This document shows, in pieces, positions 1-6,928 of a DNA stretch of 10,641 nt. Each line of letters begins with the position of its first letter. The first letter of the stretch is position 1. The DNA comes from Thiomonas sp. Lineage in GTDB: Bacteria > Pseudomonadota > Gammaproteobacteria > Burkholderiales > Burkholderiaceae. The DNA lies in NCBI GenBank assembly GCA_027443745.1, contig DAIAZB010000573.1, positions 1 to 10,641 on the forward strand. Reading direction: 5' to 3'. The translations under genes were made by a program, and so were the position numbers. The notes under the pieces were generated by a model, which ran no database searches, was not told where the DNA came from, and saw only the letters and a list, made by a program, of their open reading frames with translations.

Positions 1-1
1 C

Positions 2-337
2 GAAGACATCCGGGAGTCGGAGGAGGTGGGCACTTGCCCGCCCGCGTTCCCAACCGACGCCCTGACCCTGCTGCTGCGCGAACGTTTTGCGACCGAGCCT
101 GCCGCGCGCGCCGCCTATCTGGTCGAGCTGCATCGCGGACCGGAGATGGCCGACGTCTCGCTGCTGCTCGGCATCGTCGTGGTGACCGCCCACCAGCAAC
201 GGCTGCTGCAGCTCACGACGCTGTGGATCAAACCTGTGCTGGATACCTTGCCGATGCCGCTCATGATGACGTTGATGACCCCGGAAGAAGAACTCCCCGA
301 GGTCTTCCATCACGGCATCCAGTTCTATGGAACCTGA
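2..337 (+). CDS. SseB-like protein, C-terminal part (start lies before the window)
   Basis: The reading frame is open from the first complete codon, so the gene begins upstream; 111 residues are visible before the TGA at 335-337. A GTG at 26 could serve as a start, but the open frame before it argues for a longer protein. The visible part contains RAAYLVELHRGPE, a hydrophobic LLLGIVVV strand and an end reading HGIQFYGT. These match the pattern of the SseB C-terminal domain (enhanced serine sensitivity protein family): an AAYL helix, a beta strand, and a terminal FY pair near the end. SseB-type domains occur in small cytoplasmic proteins of unclear biochemistry, and some sit near type VI secretion or toxin/immunity genes. 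The assignment rests on remembered motif similarity, so another small alpha/beta protein is possible. The next gene on the same strand starts 17 bases later and is decayed. Confidence 0.55.
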   Translation, partial: EDIRESEEVGTCPPAFPTDALTLLLRERFATEPAARAAYLVELHRGPEMADVSLLLGIVVVTAHQQRLLQLTTLWIKPVLDTLPMPLMMTLMTPEEELPEVFHHGIQFYGT

Positions 338-354
338 CGTCATCAGGGCGTTCT

Positions 355-800
355 ATGGTGAAGACGGATGAGGCGATTCCGACGCGGGTGCCATGCGTGG
401 ACGAGAGCTGAGTGCAGGCGATCGAACGCACCCAACCGGTGTTGCCGATGGGATGGGGCAACATCAGCCAAAGCTACGCCCGAGTCCTACGCGGCATGGC
501 CCATCGTGGTGCGGTCTCCCCGGGTCGCGTGGATCAAGGCACACCGCGATGTCCTCGAACCGGCTGCGAACAAGTTCTATGGCCCGGAGGCCATAGGAGG
601 CTGGAAGCCCGGCGATCCGGACGTGCTTGAGCTGGCCACGACCAATCCGGAAGAGGCGCAAGCGTACTGGGCCAGACTGGCGGAAGAACAAATGGCATGG
701 CATGCCTATGCGGATTGGGTGTCCAAAAACATCAAGCCACCTCCGCCGGACATGCGCTACTGCCTTCCGGTCCCACCAAGCTCTCAAGAAACAGAACTTG
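355..800 (+). pseudogene. Decayed hypothetical gene with a stop and a frameshift
   Basis: No known family is recognised. An ATG at 355 opens a short reading frame (MVKTDEAIPTRVP) that hits TGA at 409-411. The same frame then resumes with a protein-like stretch (ERTQPVLPMGWGNISQ) to about 475. After that the protein-like signal moves to another frame, with SYAAWPIVVRSPRVAWIKAH and then a Trp/Tyr-rich helical part (EEAQAYWARLAEEQMAWHAY) ending near KNIKPPPPDM at about 750. This is simplest as one gene of about 140 residues broken by one nonsense codon and one frameshift, lying just downstream of the SseB-like gene. The IS110 element begins immediately after it and may have removed its native end. 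Function is unknown; an immunity or accessory protein paired with the preceding gene would be a guess. Confidence 0.4.
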
Positions 801-813
801 AGGACAGCCGTTT

Positions 814-2136
814 TCATGCGGCTGCCCCCAATGGATTGATCTGGAAGCCCAGTGCAGCGGCGCGGCGCTTGAGGGCGGCGATACTACGTTGGCGTTGCTG
901 CTCTTCATAGCGCTGCTGGCCTTGGTCGACGAACGCTTCGCCGCAGGTCAGCATGAAGTACACCATGTGAGCGATCTTGTGTGCCGTGGCTGTGTTCGCG
1001 CGCGGCTTGTCCATACGGCTGCACAGTCGCCGGTAGAACGCCCCGAGCACGGAGTCGCTGTGCGACAGGCTCATCGCGGCCATCTTCAGCGCCTGGCGCA
1101 CCCGATTGGCCGAGCGCTTGGTGCGCGCCGACAGCACCTTGCCGCCGCTGATCTTGGTGGCCGGGCATAGCCCCAGCCACGAACAGAAGTGCTTGACGTT
1201 GGCGAAGCGACTCAGATCGGTGCCGATTTCGCTGAGAATCTTCATCACGCTGGCGAGCCCCAAGCCGTTGATGCGAGTGAGATCGCAGCCGGCCCAGTTG
1301 GCCAGCTGCTGGCGCACATCGAACGTCGCCCGTGCCTTGCTGCCTGCGCGCGGCGTCTTGCCGATGTCCACGCGGGCCGCCGAGCGCTCGGCCAGCAGCG
1401 CCGCAAGTGTGTCGTCGCACTCGCGCAGATGCCTGGCAATGTCGTCGTACATCGCCAGCGCCTGGCCCAGCACGAACAGATGCTCCTCGCGCCAGTTGCC
1501 GGTGAGCGCGCGCACAATGTCGTGCGCGCTGGCCTTGATGCGACGATGGCGGCGCTTGGCCAGGACGCTCGCGTCGCGTTGCCCGGCCACGATGTCGCGG
1601 ATGATGGCTTGGCCGGTCTGGCCCATCACGTCACTGATCACCTCGGTCAGTTGGATGTTCATCTGCACCAGCGCCTTTTGCATGCGCTGCACCCAACTGG
1701 CCTGCTCGGTGAGCAACACTTCACGCTGGCGCGTCACGGCCCGCAGGACACACCCTTCAGCTTCAGGGCGGAACGCCGCACGCAGCAAACCGTGACTCAT
1801 GAGCTTTTGCAGCCACTGGCAGTCCTGCACGTCGCTCTTGCGCCCCGGCACGTATTTGATCTGTCGCGCATCGACCAGCCACACCTTCAGCCCGCGCTGC
1901 TCCAGCACCTCATACACCGGAATCCAGTCCACCCCGGTGGACTCCAGCGCCACGACATCGACCCCACACGCCAGCAGCCAGTCGGCCATCGTGTTGAGAT
2001 CGTCGGTCATCGCGCCGAACTCGCGCACCGGGGCATCCGTGCTGTGCGGCGGTACCGCCACCCAGTGGCTCGATGCCCCCACATCCACTGCTGCCGCGTT
2101 CGGAAATACCTCGTCTTCTCGCTTGCGCATCGCCAT
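814..2136 (-). CDS. IS110-family transposase (DEDD/Tnp_20)
   Basis: 440-aa recombinase of the IS110 family, which moves its element by RNA-guided, site-specific recombination. The N-terminal RuvC-like DEDD domain shows D18 (AAVDVGASSHW), E65 (VVALESTGVDW), and D102 and D105 (GRKSDVQDCQWL). The C-terminal Tnp_20 domain begins near residue 288 (RINGLGLASVMKILSEIGTD) and includes WLGLCPATKISGGKVLS, with serines 330 and 337 near the expected catalytic serine. Length is normal for the family. ATG at 2136 is chosen because GGAG lies about 7 bases upstream and because the protein then starts at the usual distance before the first Asp. The frame stays open for another 73 codons upstream, but those residues are arginine- and serine-rich and not transposase-like. 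No frameshift or premature stop is seen, so the element may still be active. Confidence 0.93.
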   Translation of the reverse strand: MAMRKREDEVFPNAAAVDVGASSHWVAVPPHSTDAPVREFGAMTDDLNTMADWLLACGVDVVALESTGVDWIPVYEVLEQRGLKVWLVDARQIKYVPGRKSDVQDCQWLQKLMSHGLLRAAFRPEAEGCVLRAVTRQREVLLTEQASWVQRMQKALVQMNIQLTEVISDVMGQTGQAIIRDIVAGQRDASVLAKRRHRRIKASAHDIVRALTGNWREEHLFVLGQALAMYDDIARHLRECDDTLAALLAERSAARVDIGKTPRAGSKARATFDVRQQLANWAGCDLTRINGLGLASVMKILSEIGTDLSRFANVKHFCSWLGLCPATKISGGKVLSARTKRSANRVRQALKMAAMSLSHSDSVLGAFYRRLCSRMDKPRANTATAHKIAHMVYFMLTCGEAFVDQGQQRYEEQQRQRSIAALKRRAAALGFQINPLGAAA

Positions 2137-2342
2137 GCCGTACTCCAGTATCGTTGATGAACGGCAGCGCCATGGGAAGCGTCGAACTCGACTCGATCTC
2201 TCAAACGGGATGCGGCTCGCGCCGCTCAGCACTGTCACCGACGATTCCCGGACCATGCTCACAGACGGGCTCGCACCACGACGCCCGATTGCGCCGCGAG
2301 CTCGCACCCATGACGTATCGGCCATCTCGGCGCTGCCGTTCA
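2137..2342 (-). ncRNA. Candidate IS110 bridge (guide) RNA region
   Basis: In the IS110 group the guide RNA is transcribed from the non-coding left end, just upstream of the transposase. This segment is in that place, on the transposase strand, and of fitting size. Read on the minus strand it holds two 14-base arms that can pair (2329-2342 with 2158-2171). It also has a 5-bp hairpin closed by a GCGA tetraloop of the GNRA type (2212-2225) and a 9-base direct repeat GGTGCGAGC (at 2300-2308 and 2269-2277). Guide loops for target and donor have not been assigned, and RNA ends are unknown. The position argument is family knowledge; the structure is seen in the sequence; the RNA itself is inferred. 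Confidence 0.42.
2158..2342. repeat. 14-bp perfect inverted repeat, arms 2158-2171 and 2329-2342
   Basis: The left arm TGAACGGCAGCGCC at 2158-2171 is the exact reverse complement of the right arm GGCGCTGCCGTTCA at 2329-2342, separated by 157 bases. Both arms lie between the transposase start and the reverse-transcriptase fragment. The arms could close a long RNA structure, mark subterminal recombinase-binding sites, or bound a small inserted segment. Confidence 0.8.
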
Positions 2343-2423
2343 CCTTGTAGCGCATCGTCGTTTCTTCAGGGACACCTGGCCCGCGCGCGGGGTTGGGTTG
2401 CTCACAAGGTCACATCGGCGGCG

Positions 2424-2933
2424 CGCGCACGGGTTTGGACGCGAAGATGGCGCTGCGCCACATCCACTTTGGCATTGTCCAAAGGGGTGCACGCAAGGTA
2501 GTCGACGCGGATTTGTCCGACTACTTCCAGACCATTCCGCACGGCGACCTGATGCGCTGTGTCGCTCGGCGCATTGCCGATGGCACGCTGCTGGCGGTGA
2601 TTCGGCAATGGCTCGACGCACCGGTACTGGAACGCACGCCCCAAGGCGGCATCATCTCGCCGCTGCTGGCCAACCTGTACTTCCGACGTTTCATGCTGGC
2701 ATGGTCCCGTCATGGTTATGCAGCGCAGCAGCGTGCCGAGGTGGTCAACTATGCTGACGATCTTGTGATCCTGTGCCCACCGGGCAACGGAGAGCGAGCG
2801 CTGGAGGCGATGCGGCACTTGATGGACAGGCTCGGCCTGACGGTGAATGAGAAGAAGACCCGACTGGCGCGACTGCCAGCCGACCGGTTCGACTTCCTCG
2901 GATACACCGTGGGTCGTTTCTTCGGAAAGGATG
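2424..2933 (+). pseudogene. ltrA: Group II intron reverse transcriptase/maturase, internal fragment
   Basis: Fragment of the intron-encoded protein that copies and helps splice group II introns. It retains TGLDAKMALRHIHFGIVQ, motif A (VVDADLSDYFQTIPH), TPQGGIISPLLANLYF, the catalytic YADD box (VVNYADDLVILC, codons from 2750) and NEKKTRLARLPADRFDFLGY. The first third of the enzyme and everything after GRFFGKD are missing, including the maturase (X) domain and any endonuclease domain. Between APVLER and TPQGG about 20 residues normally present are absent with the frame kept, which suggests a small internal deletion. Upstream of about 2424 and downstream of about 2933 the sequence changes abruptly to unrelated material. 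No intron RNA ends were recognised. The frame stays open to 3802 only because it runs across the antisense ABC fragment. Confidence 0.87.
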
Positions 2934-2934
2934 C

Positions 2935-3450
2935 GGTAGGTGCGCTTGCCCAGACGCTTCAATTCGATGCCGCCGATGCGGATCTCGCCCTCCTGCGGCT
3001 CCAGCAATCCCAGCAGCAGCTTGGCCAGTGTGGTCTTGCCCAGCCCCGAGGGGCCGGCAATGGCCACCGACTCACCCGCCGCGATGTCCAGGTCCAGATG
3101 CCGGATCACCCAGCGCTCGCCCTCGGCATAGCGGAAGCCCAGGTTGCGCACTTGGATCGATGGTTCTGGCAGCGGCCCGGCATAGTTCGTCTCGACATGG
3201 CGCTCCGGTGGCGTCAGCACGATGTCGGCCAGACGCTGGCCCTGCAGGCGCAGCATCTTCACCTGCACCGCGTAGTCGACCAGGCTGCCGGCGCGGCTGG
3301 TGAACATGCCGGCGTACATCGTGAAGGCGATCAGCATGCCGGCGCTGAAGTCGGCGCCGCCCAGCACCATCAGCGCACCGACCCAGTAGATGGCGGTGGT
3401 GTCCAGCCCGAAGATCAGCGTGTTGGCCGAACCGAAGATCAGGCGGTCTG
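2935..3450 (-). pseudogene. Peptidase-type ABC exporter (RaxB/CvaB-like), middle fragment
   Basis: Piece of an inner-membrane ABC transporter of the bacteriocin/double-glycine peptide exporter type, which cleaves leader peptides and exports the product. It retains the last membrane segments (SANTLIFGLDTTAIYWVGAL, GMLIAFTMYAGMF) and the linker. The first part of the ATPase domain follows, with Walker A (GPSGLGKTTLAKLL) and EPQEGEIRIGGIELKRLG. It stops at KRTYR, before the Q-loop, LSGGQ signature and Walker B, so it cannot hydrolyse ATP. The N-terminal C39 peptidase domain and first membrane helices are also missing. The 3' break joins directly, in antisense, to the reverse-transcriptase fragment. 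Assignment to the RaxB/CvaB branch rather than another ABC exporter is based on the membrane-segment wording and is fairly secure. Confidence 0.85.
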
Positions 3451-3815
3451 GCAGGAGGCGCTGGCCGAGCGTTTTGCCCCTCGTTTGCGCCATTTGGCGG
3501 CAGTTGCCCCAAGCCGATGGCGCGCCCCGAAAGTAGGGTGCGCCATATCATGGCGCACCCTATTTCCGCTCAAGCAAGCCCGCGGCATGGTAGGTTCGCC
3601 AAGTCGAGCACGATGTATCCGACAAGCTGCTAGAAGCCTGTTAGCCAACTACCAGCAGTCCGATGAACCTGATTGGCGAGAAAAGGTTACTCAATCAGCT
3701 GACCAAATTGCTTGTCGAGAAGGCACTCGAAGCTGGGCCGCCCCGAGCATCAACACCACATGGTGTTGGCGCCATCTTGGAGACCCGGGGTCCGGCAATT
3801 GAACAGGGGAAAAAC
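3451..3815. other. Gene-poor spacer between the ABC fragment and the beta gene
   Basis: About 365 bases with no convincing gene. It holds the perfect palindrome at 3534-3562. A plus-strand open stretch at about 3440-3530 (VWQEALAERFAPRLRHLA) looks protein-like but has no start and cannot be assigned; it may be the tail of another gene remnant. From 3663 the frame is open into the beta gene, but those 51 codons have no ribosome binding site and were not included in the gene. No clear sigma-70 promoter for the beta gene was found. Confidence 0.5.
3534..3562. terminator. Perfect 13-bp hairpin with 3-base loop
   Basis: TAGGGTGCGCCAT at 3534-3546 pairs fully with ATGGCGCACCCTA at 3550-3562 around an ATC loop. 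The flanks (AA at 3531-3532 and TT at 3564-3565) extend pairing around one G-T wobble. A short T-rich stretch follows (TATTT), so it could act as a terminator for rightward transcription. It is symmetric enough to belong to a dispersed palindromic intergenic repeat family instead. Confidence 0.55.
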
Positions 3816-4844
3816 ATGTCGACAGAGCTGGCCGTTAGGCCTCCATACGTGCCCATTATCAAATGGCAGAAGTGGGAACAGCGCGCGCTTTGCGAACTGA
3901 CCGCACCGGTCATTGGGCGGGTGCTACCGTGTCTGGAAATCCGTGATTCATCTCAGCATAAGACGTTGCTTAAGGCCTTGGGTACGACGTGGCCGCATCG
4001 CGTGATGGTCGACTATGCCAACCCTGACGGCATTCTCACCTCGCCTCGCTCAGAAGAGCTGCGGGAGTTCTGCAGGCAGCATCCCAACGCTGCCGCACAT
4101 GTCATTCCCGTGATCAATCCTAGGGATACCGGCGCCCTTGGCAAACCGAAACTCATGGCCTTGCTCCACGGGCATCGACAGGTCGCCTATCGCTTGCGGG
4201 TCGGCCCAAGTCACTGGATGGAGGACGCACTCGCGGCTCTCAAAAGCATAAAGAAGTACATGACGACACCAGTAGGTGGCGCCTTGCTGATCATTGACCT
4301 CGGCGTCACGCCGACCAATTGGACGAACGCCACCGTCAAAGCTTTTGGAAAAACAGTGACCGACTGCGCTGGGCTTGGCTTTGCCAGCGTGCACGTCTCG
4401 TCGGGGTCGTTTCCCGAGTCGCTTGCATCAGTCACCGGTTCTGGCAATTTCGGTCGTCGCGACTGGCAGCTATGGAAAGCGCTGGATGCGGCCATCCCAA
4501 CGATCAATGTGGGCTTCAGTGATTACGGGATCCTCTGGCCACACTGGTCGGAGACCGTTTTGATGCGGCGTGGCGGCAAGGCGACCATTCGCTACGCATG
4601 TGCGGATAAATGGATCATCCTCAAAGGAAACAGCCTTCAGAAGGCGGAATCGATTGCTATCAGTCAGCTCATGACGACGGTGTATGCCGCGGAGTTTCTT
4701 GGTAGGGCCTTTTCCTTCGGGGATCGGTTGATTGCCGATCGCGCCAATCCGACGATTCCCGACAAAAATAAACTGTGTGGACATGCGCACATCGCTGAGG
4801 GCTGGACGCACCACATAACCTTCGTGGTGAAGAAACAATACTGA
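3816..4844 (+). CDS. Beta family protein (PF14350-like)
   Basis: 342-aa protein, normal length for the beta family. It starts with the family signature YVPIIKWQKWEQRALCEL (residues 11-28). It also carries HVSSGSFPESL near 193-203, RRDWQLWKALD near 214-224, SDYG at 235-238, an IRYACADKW stretch near 258-266, and FGDRLIADRA ... EGWTHHITFV at the end. No signal peptide or membrane segment is visible, so it should be cytoplasmic. The biochemical activity of the family is not established; it is often seen beside sce7726-type nucleases and in defence-gene neighbourhoods. ATG 3816 is preferred over the in-frame ATG at 3663 because AGGGG sits about 6 bases before it and the signature then starts at residue 11. 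It converges on the sce7726 gene, with only 3 bases between the two stop codons. Confidence 0.85.
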   Translation: MSTELAVRPPYVPIIKWQKWEQRALCELTAPVIGRVLPCLEIRDSSQHKTLLKALGTTWPHRVMVDYANPDGILTSPRSEELREFCRQHPNAAAHVIPVINPRDTGALGKPKLMALLHGHRQVAYRLRVGPSHWMEDALAALKSIKKYMTTPVGGALLIIDLGVTPTNWTNATVKAFGKTVTDCAGLGFASVHVSSGSFPESLASVTGSGNFGRRDWQLWKALDAAIPTINVGFSDYGILWPHWSETVLMRRGGKATIRYACADKWIILKGNSLQKAESIAISQLMTTVYAAEFLGRAFSFGDRLIADRANPTIPDKNKLCGHAHIAEGWTHHITFVVKKQY

Positions 4845-4847
4845 CGC

Positions 4848-5441
4848 CTACGCGGCTTGCAGCGCGCCACGTCGGGACACACGCGATGGAACTAGCTGCG
4901 CCAAGTCTGCCACCGCTAAAGCACGGGCCAGGAAGGTTTGCATGTCATAAAGGCTCTTGCTTCGCCAACCGCGCTCGTGGCCCAAGTCCGCCAGTACGGC
5001 CAAGCACTCATCGCGGGCCAACGTTGCGGCAAGGCTGTAGGCTTCTTGGCGGCGATTGGGCTTGGCCTGACGCAGATGTCGGAATGGCTCACCGAAAGCC
5101 GAGGGAATGACCAGAATGCCCCACCACGACGGCAACAGCGGCAGCGCCCGAGCTAGGTGCCGTTCCGCAGTGACGAGCGTGACGTGGCTGAAGGTTTTGC
5201 CGTATCGCGCACCTTGGCCGATCAATCGCGTGAGCGAGTCGGCGGGGCTTTTAATTTCGTAACAGTGGAACTGTGTGACTTCGACCAGGTCTGCGCGGCC
5301 TATGCCTCGCTCAAGCTTGAATTCTTCGATGAACCGAAGCTCCGCGCGGGGCGTCTGTGCTTCTAGGTAGGCTATGAGGCCTGTCTTGATGTCGGCTTCG
5401 AGCATGGCGGCATGCGATCTCGGATCCAGTCGAAACATCAT
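4848..5441 (-). CDS. sce7726 family protein, predicted PD-(D/E)xK nuclease
   Basis: 197-aa cytoplasmic protein. The restriction-enzyme-like core is visible: E39/E40 (RFIEEFKL), D51 in GIGRADLVEV, and E62-I-K64 in CYEIKSPADSLTRL. It then has a QGARYGKTF helix, HVTLVTAERH, and the SWWGILVI strand typical of sce7726 proteins. These residues fit the metal-binding D and ExK of PD-(D/E)xK nucleases, so DNA or RNA cleavage is the likely activity. The tail (about 150-197) carries GWRSKSLYDMQTFLARAL, also family-like. Two ATGs (5441 and 5438) are adjacent and neither has a strong ribosome binding site. An ATG at residue 13 is an alternative, but the upstream residues look native. The gene is divergent from the HTH gene across 48 bases and ends 3 bases from the beta gene's stop. 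Confidence 0.85.
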   Translation of the reverse strand: MMFRLDPRSHAAMLEADIKTGLIAYLEAQTPRAELRFIEEFKLERGIGRADLVEVTQFHCYEIKSPADSLTRLIGQGARYGKTFSHVTLVTAERHLARALPLLPSWWGILVIPSAFGEPFRHLRQAKPNRRQEAYSLAATLARDECLAVLADLGHERGWRSKSLYDMQTFLARALAVADLAQLVPSRVSRRGALQAA

Positions 5442-5497
5442 AGCAGGTACGGCCTGTAGTTATGCATAAGTTTGCTATATTTGCATGACATGCATGC
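5442..5497. promoter_or_regulatory. Divergent control region with extended -10 and palindromes
   Basis: TGCTATATT at 5473-5481 is a near-perfect extended -10 for rightward transcription. No good -35 lies upstream, as is usual for extended -10 promoters. Two palindromes flank it: TTATGCATAA at 5460-5469, just upstream, and GCATGACATGC at 5483-5493, over the expected transcript start and the HTH gene's ATG. A bound repressor would block RNA polymerase here. The HTH protein encoded next door is the obvious candidate, and the minus-strand sce7726 gene would share the region. An AGTTATGCA copy recurs inside the HTH gene at 5679-5687. Binding is inferred. Confidence 0.55.
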
Positions 5498-5831
5498 GAC
5501 TAACCCTTCGCCAGTTAACCCCGAAGCGATGGCGCAGGATCTGCGACGCCGCTATGCGATGATGGGCTTGTTAACAAGCACGGAGATCGCTGACCGCACC
5601 GGGATCAATCAATCGCAGGTGTACCGCAACCTCTTCGGCAAGCCGCGGCGAGTCTCCAAGACGCTTAAGAAGCTATGCAGTTATGCAAATATGCTGCAAC
5701 AGGACGGCGCGCCCGACCCGCGCACGTCCGAGGTGTTGATGCAAGCCCTGGGTAGCGTGTGGGATGGCACTGCCGCACATGCCCAGCGGATCGCCGATAT
5801 GCTTTTGTCCATCCGGCAGGCCAAGCTGTGA
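5490..5831 (+). CDS. Small HTH (XRE-like) regulator
   Basis: 113-aa basic protein. A helix-turn-helix lies at about residues 28-62: LLTSTEIADRTGINQSQVYRNLFGK reads as helix, turn and recognition helix, followed by basic VSKTLKKLCSYANM. The C-terminal third (EVLMQALGSVWDGTAAHAQRIADMLLSIRQ) is helical and probably dimerises. It is likely a DNA-binding repressor of the divergent promoter and possibly the antitoxin-like partner of the ImmA/IrrE peptidase 43 bases downstream. The ATG at 5490 has no ribosome binding site. The extended -10 ends 8 bases before it, so the mRNA may be leaderless. A TTG at 5472 in the same frame lies over the promoter, and a later ATG at 5529 (MAQDLRR) also has a weak site. 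Confidence 0.8.
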   Translation: MHATNPSPVNPEAMAQDLRRRYAMMGLLTSTEIADRTGINQSQVYRNLFGKPRRVSKTLKKLCSYANMLQQDGAPDPRTSEVLMQALGSVWDGTAAHAQRIADMLLSIRQAKL

Positions 5832-5874
5832 TGGGCGCGAATGCACGCCATACCGGGAATCGAGGAAGAGCGCT

Positions 5875-6909
5875 ATGACGGATCAAACCCAAGCCCTCTC
5901 TGCCACGCGCGCCTACGCTCAACTTCAAGGCCAGGGCTATCCCCGCGCGTTCATCGAAAAGCTCCTGCCCGACTGGTGGGACAACGCCCTGCTGCGCACG
6001 AGCGCCGGCGCACTGCAATTCGCCTTGATCTTGCGGCAGCGCCTCGGACTGGAAGTGTCCTTCGCCGACTCAGGCGACATCGATATCCGCGGCAGCGCGG
6101 CTCAACGACGCTACAAGCATCGCGCCGACACTGCCGCCAGCGAGCTCGAAGTCGCGGCCAACCTCGGACTTGCCCTGGCGCAGCTCGCCGCCTTCACAAC
6201 ATCCCAATCCTACCGCGCGTTGCCGACCGATCCGTTGGCGCTACGCGAGGTCGTTGTCCGTACCAGCGGGCGCCCGGCGGTCGACTTCGAAGGACTGCTG
6301 CAGGCCGTGTGGGCACACGGCATTCCGGTCATCTTCCTCAACGAGCTGCCCAAGAATCGAAAGCGCCTGACGGGGATGGCAACCGCATTGACTGACCGTC
6401 CGGCCATCGTACTGGGCCTTAAGCATCAGCAGCGAGCCCGACAGCTTTTTGTCTTGGCACACGAGCTGGCCCATGTGCTGTGCGGGCACGTTACTGAAGG
6501 CAGCATGCTGATCGACGAAGATCTGTCCAACGTGTCCGATGCCATCGCCCCCGTGAGCGCACGGCTGGATAAGGAAGAATCGCAGGCCGATCAGTTCGCC
6601 CTGAACACCATCCGCAACGGAGCTAGCGCACGCGCCATCTCGCTGGGTGAGCACCACTCACCGGCCACGCTCGCGGCGGCGGCGCATAGCAAGGGCACGG
6701 CACTGGGCATCGACCCGGGGCACCTCATCCTTTCGTTCGCTCGCGAGCGATCCGAATGGCTGATGGCCAACCAGGCCATGGGCTTCTACCCCGACACAGG
6801 GCATGCACTTGATCTGGTTCGCGACGCATTTCTTGCTAACACTGAGAGGGGACGCCTGAGCGAGGAGAACCGCGAGTACCTGCTCACCGCGCAGGGCTTT
6901 GGCCGCTAA
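5875..6909 (+). CDS. ImmA/IrrE family zinc metallopeptidase
   Basis: 344-aa predicted peptidase of the ImmA/IrrE (DUF955) family. Members cut XRE-type repressors when induced, for example ImmA on ImmR or IrrE on DdrO. The zinc site is intact: HELAH at residues 196-200 in LFVLAHELAHVLCGH, with the third ligand probably E235 in KEESQADQFALN. About 190 residues precede it, including a helical N-terminal part and the REVVVRTSGRP ... GIPVIFLNELP strands usual for the family. The C-terminal part ends in REYLLTAQGFGR. ATG 5875 follows a strong GAGGAAGAG site by a few bases; an in-frame GTG at 5764 lies inside the HTH gene and was rejected. The gene sits between the HTH regulator and the PIN-like gene (19 bases), consistent with one transcript. 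The upstream HTH protein is the simplest substrate candidate, by inference. Confidence 0.92.
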   Translation: MTDQTQALSATRAYAQLQGQGYPRAFIEKLLPDWWDNALLRTSAGALQFALILRQRLGLEVSFADSGDIDIRGSAAQRRYKHRADTAASELEVAANLGLALAQLAAFTTSQSYRALPTDPLALREVVVRTSGRPAVDFEGLLQAVWAHGIPVIFLNELPKNRKRLTGMATALTDRPAIVLGLKHQQRARQLFVLAHELAHVLCGHVTEGSMLIDEDLSNVSDAIAPVSARLDKEESQADQFALNTIRNGASARAISLGEHHSPATLAAAAHSKGTALGIDPGHLILSFARERSEWLMANQAMGFYPDTGHALDLVRDAFLANTERGRLSEENREYLLTAQGFGR

Positions 6910-6928
6910 GGAGTAAGGAGAGCTGGCC

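Larger units (their letters stand above)
814..2342 (-). mobile_element. IS110-family insertion sequence (minimal extent)
   Basis: One transposase gene plus an upstream non-coding end. IS110 elements usually lack clear terminal inverted repeats and target duplications, so exact ends cannot be read from one copy. The limits given are the supported core: the transposase stop codon and the outer arm of the 14-bp inverted repeat at 2329-2342. The true lower end should fall between about 750 and 813, and the upper end between 2343 and about 2424, where reverse-transcriptase coding sequence begins. Confidence 0.7.

Noticed and set aside
1106..2157. Long plus-strand open frames across the IS110 region
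   Set aside because: They are complements of the transposase gene, Arg/Ala/His-rich, and have no recognisable domains or ribosome binding sites.
2137..2355. 73-residue N-terminal extension of the IS110 transposase
   Set aside because: It is low-complexity Arg/Ser-rich sequence with no family match, and a good ribosome binding site precedes ATG 2136; the segment better fits a non-coding guide RNA region.
2402..3493. A 363-codon minus-strand open frame that could be read as a complete ABC protein
   Set aside because: Past KRTYR (about 2935) it is antisense to the RT fragment and lacks the signature motif and Walker B, so it is a chance fusion.
2393..3802. A 469-codon plus-strand open frame joining reverse transcriptase to further sequence
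   Set aside because: Residues after about 2933 are the antisense of the ABC exporter and have no protein-like pattern of their own; only 2424-2933 is real RT coding sequence.
3663..3815. Longer start for the beta family protein
   Set aside because: There is no ribosome binding site at 3663, and the family signature begins at residue 11 of the protein started at 3816.
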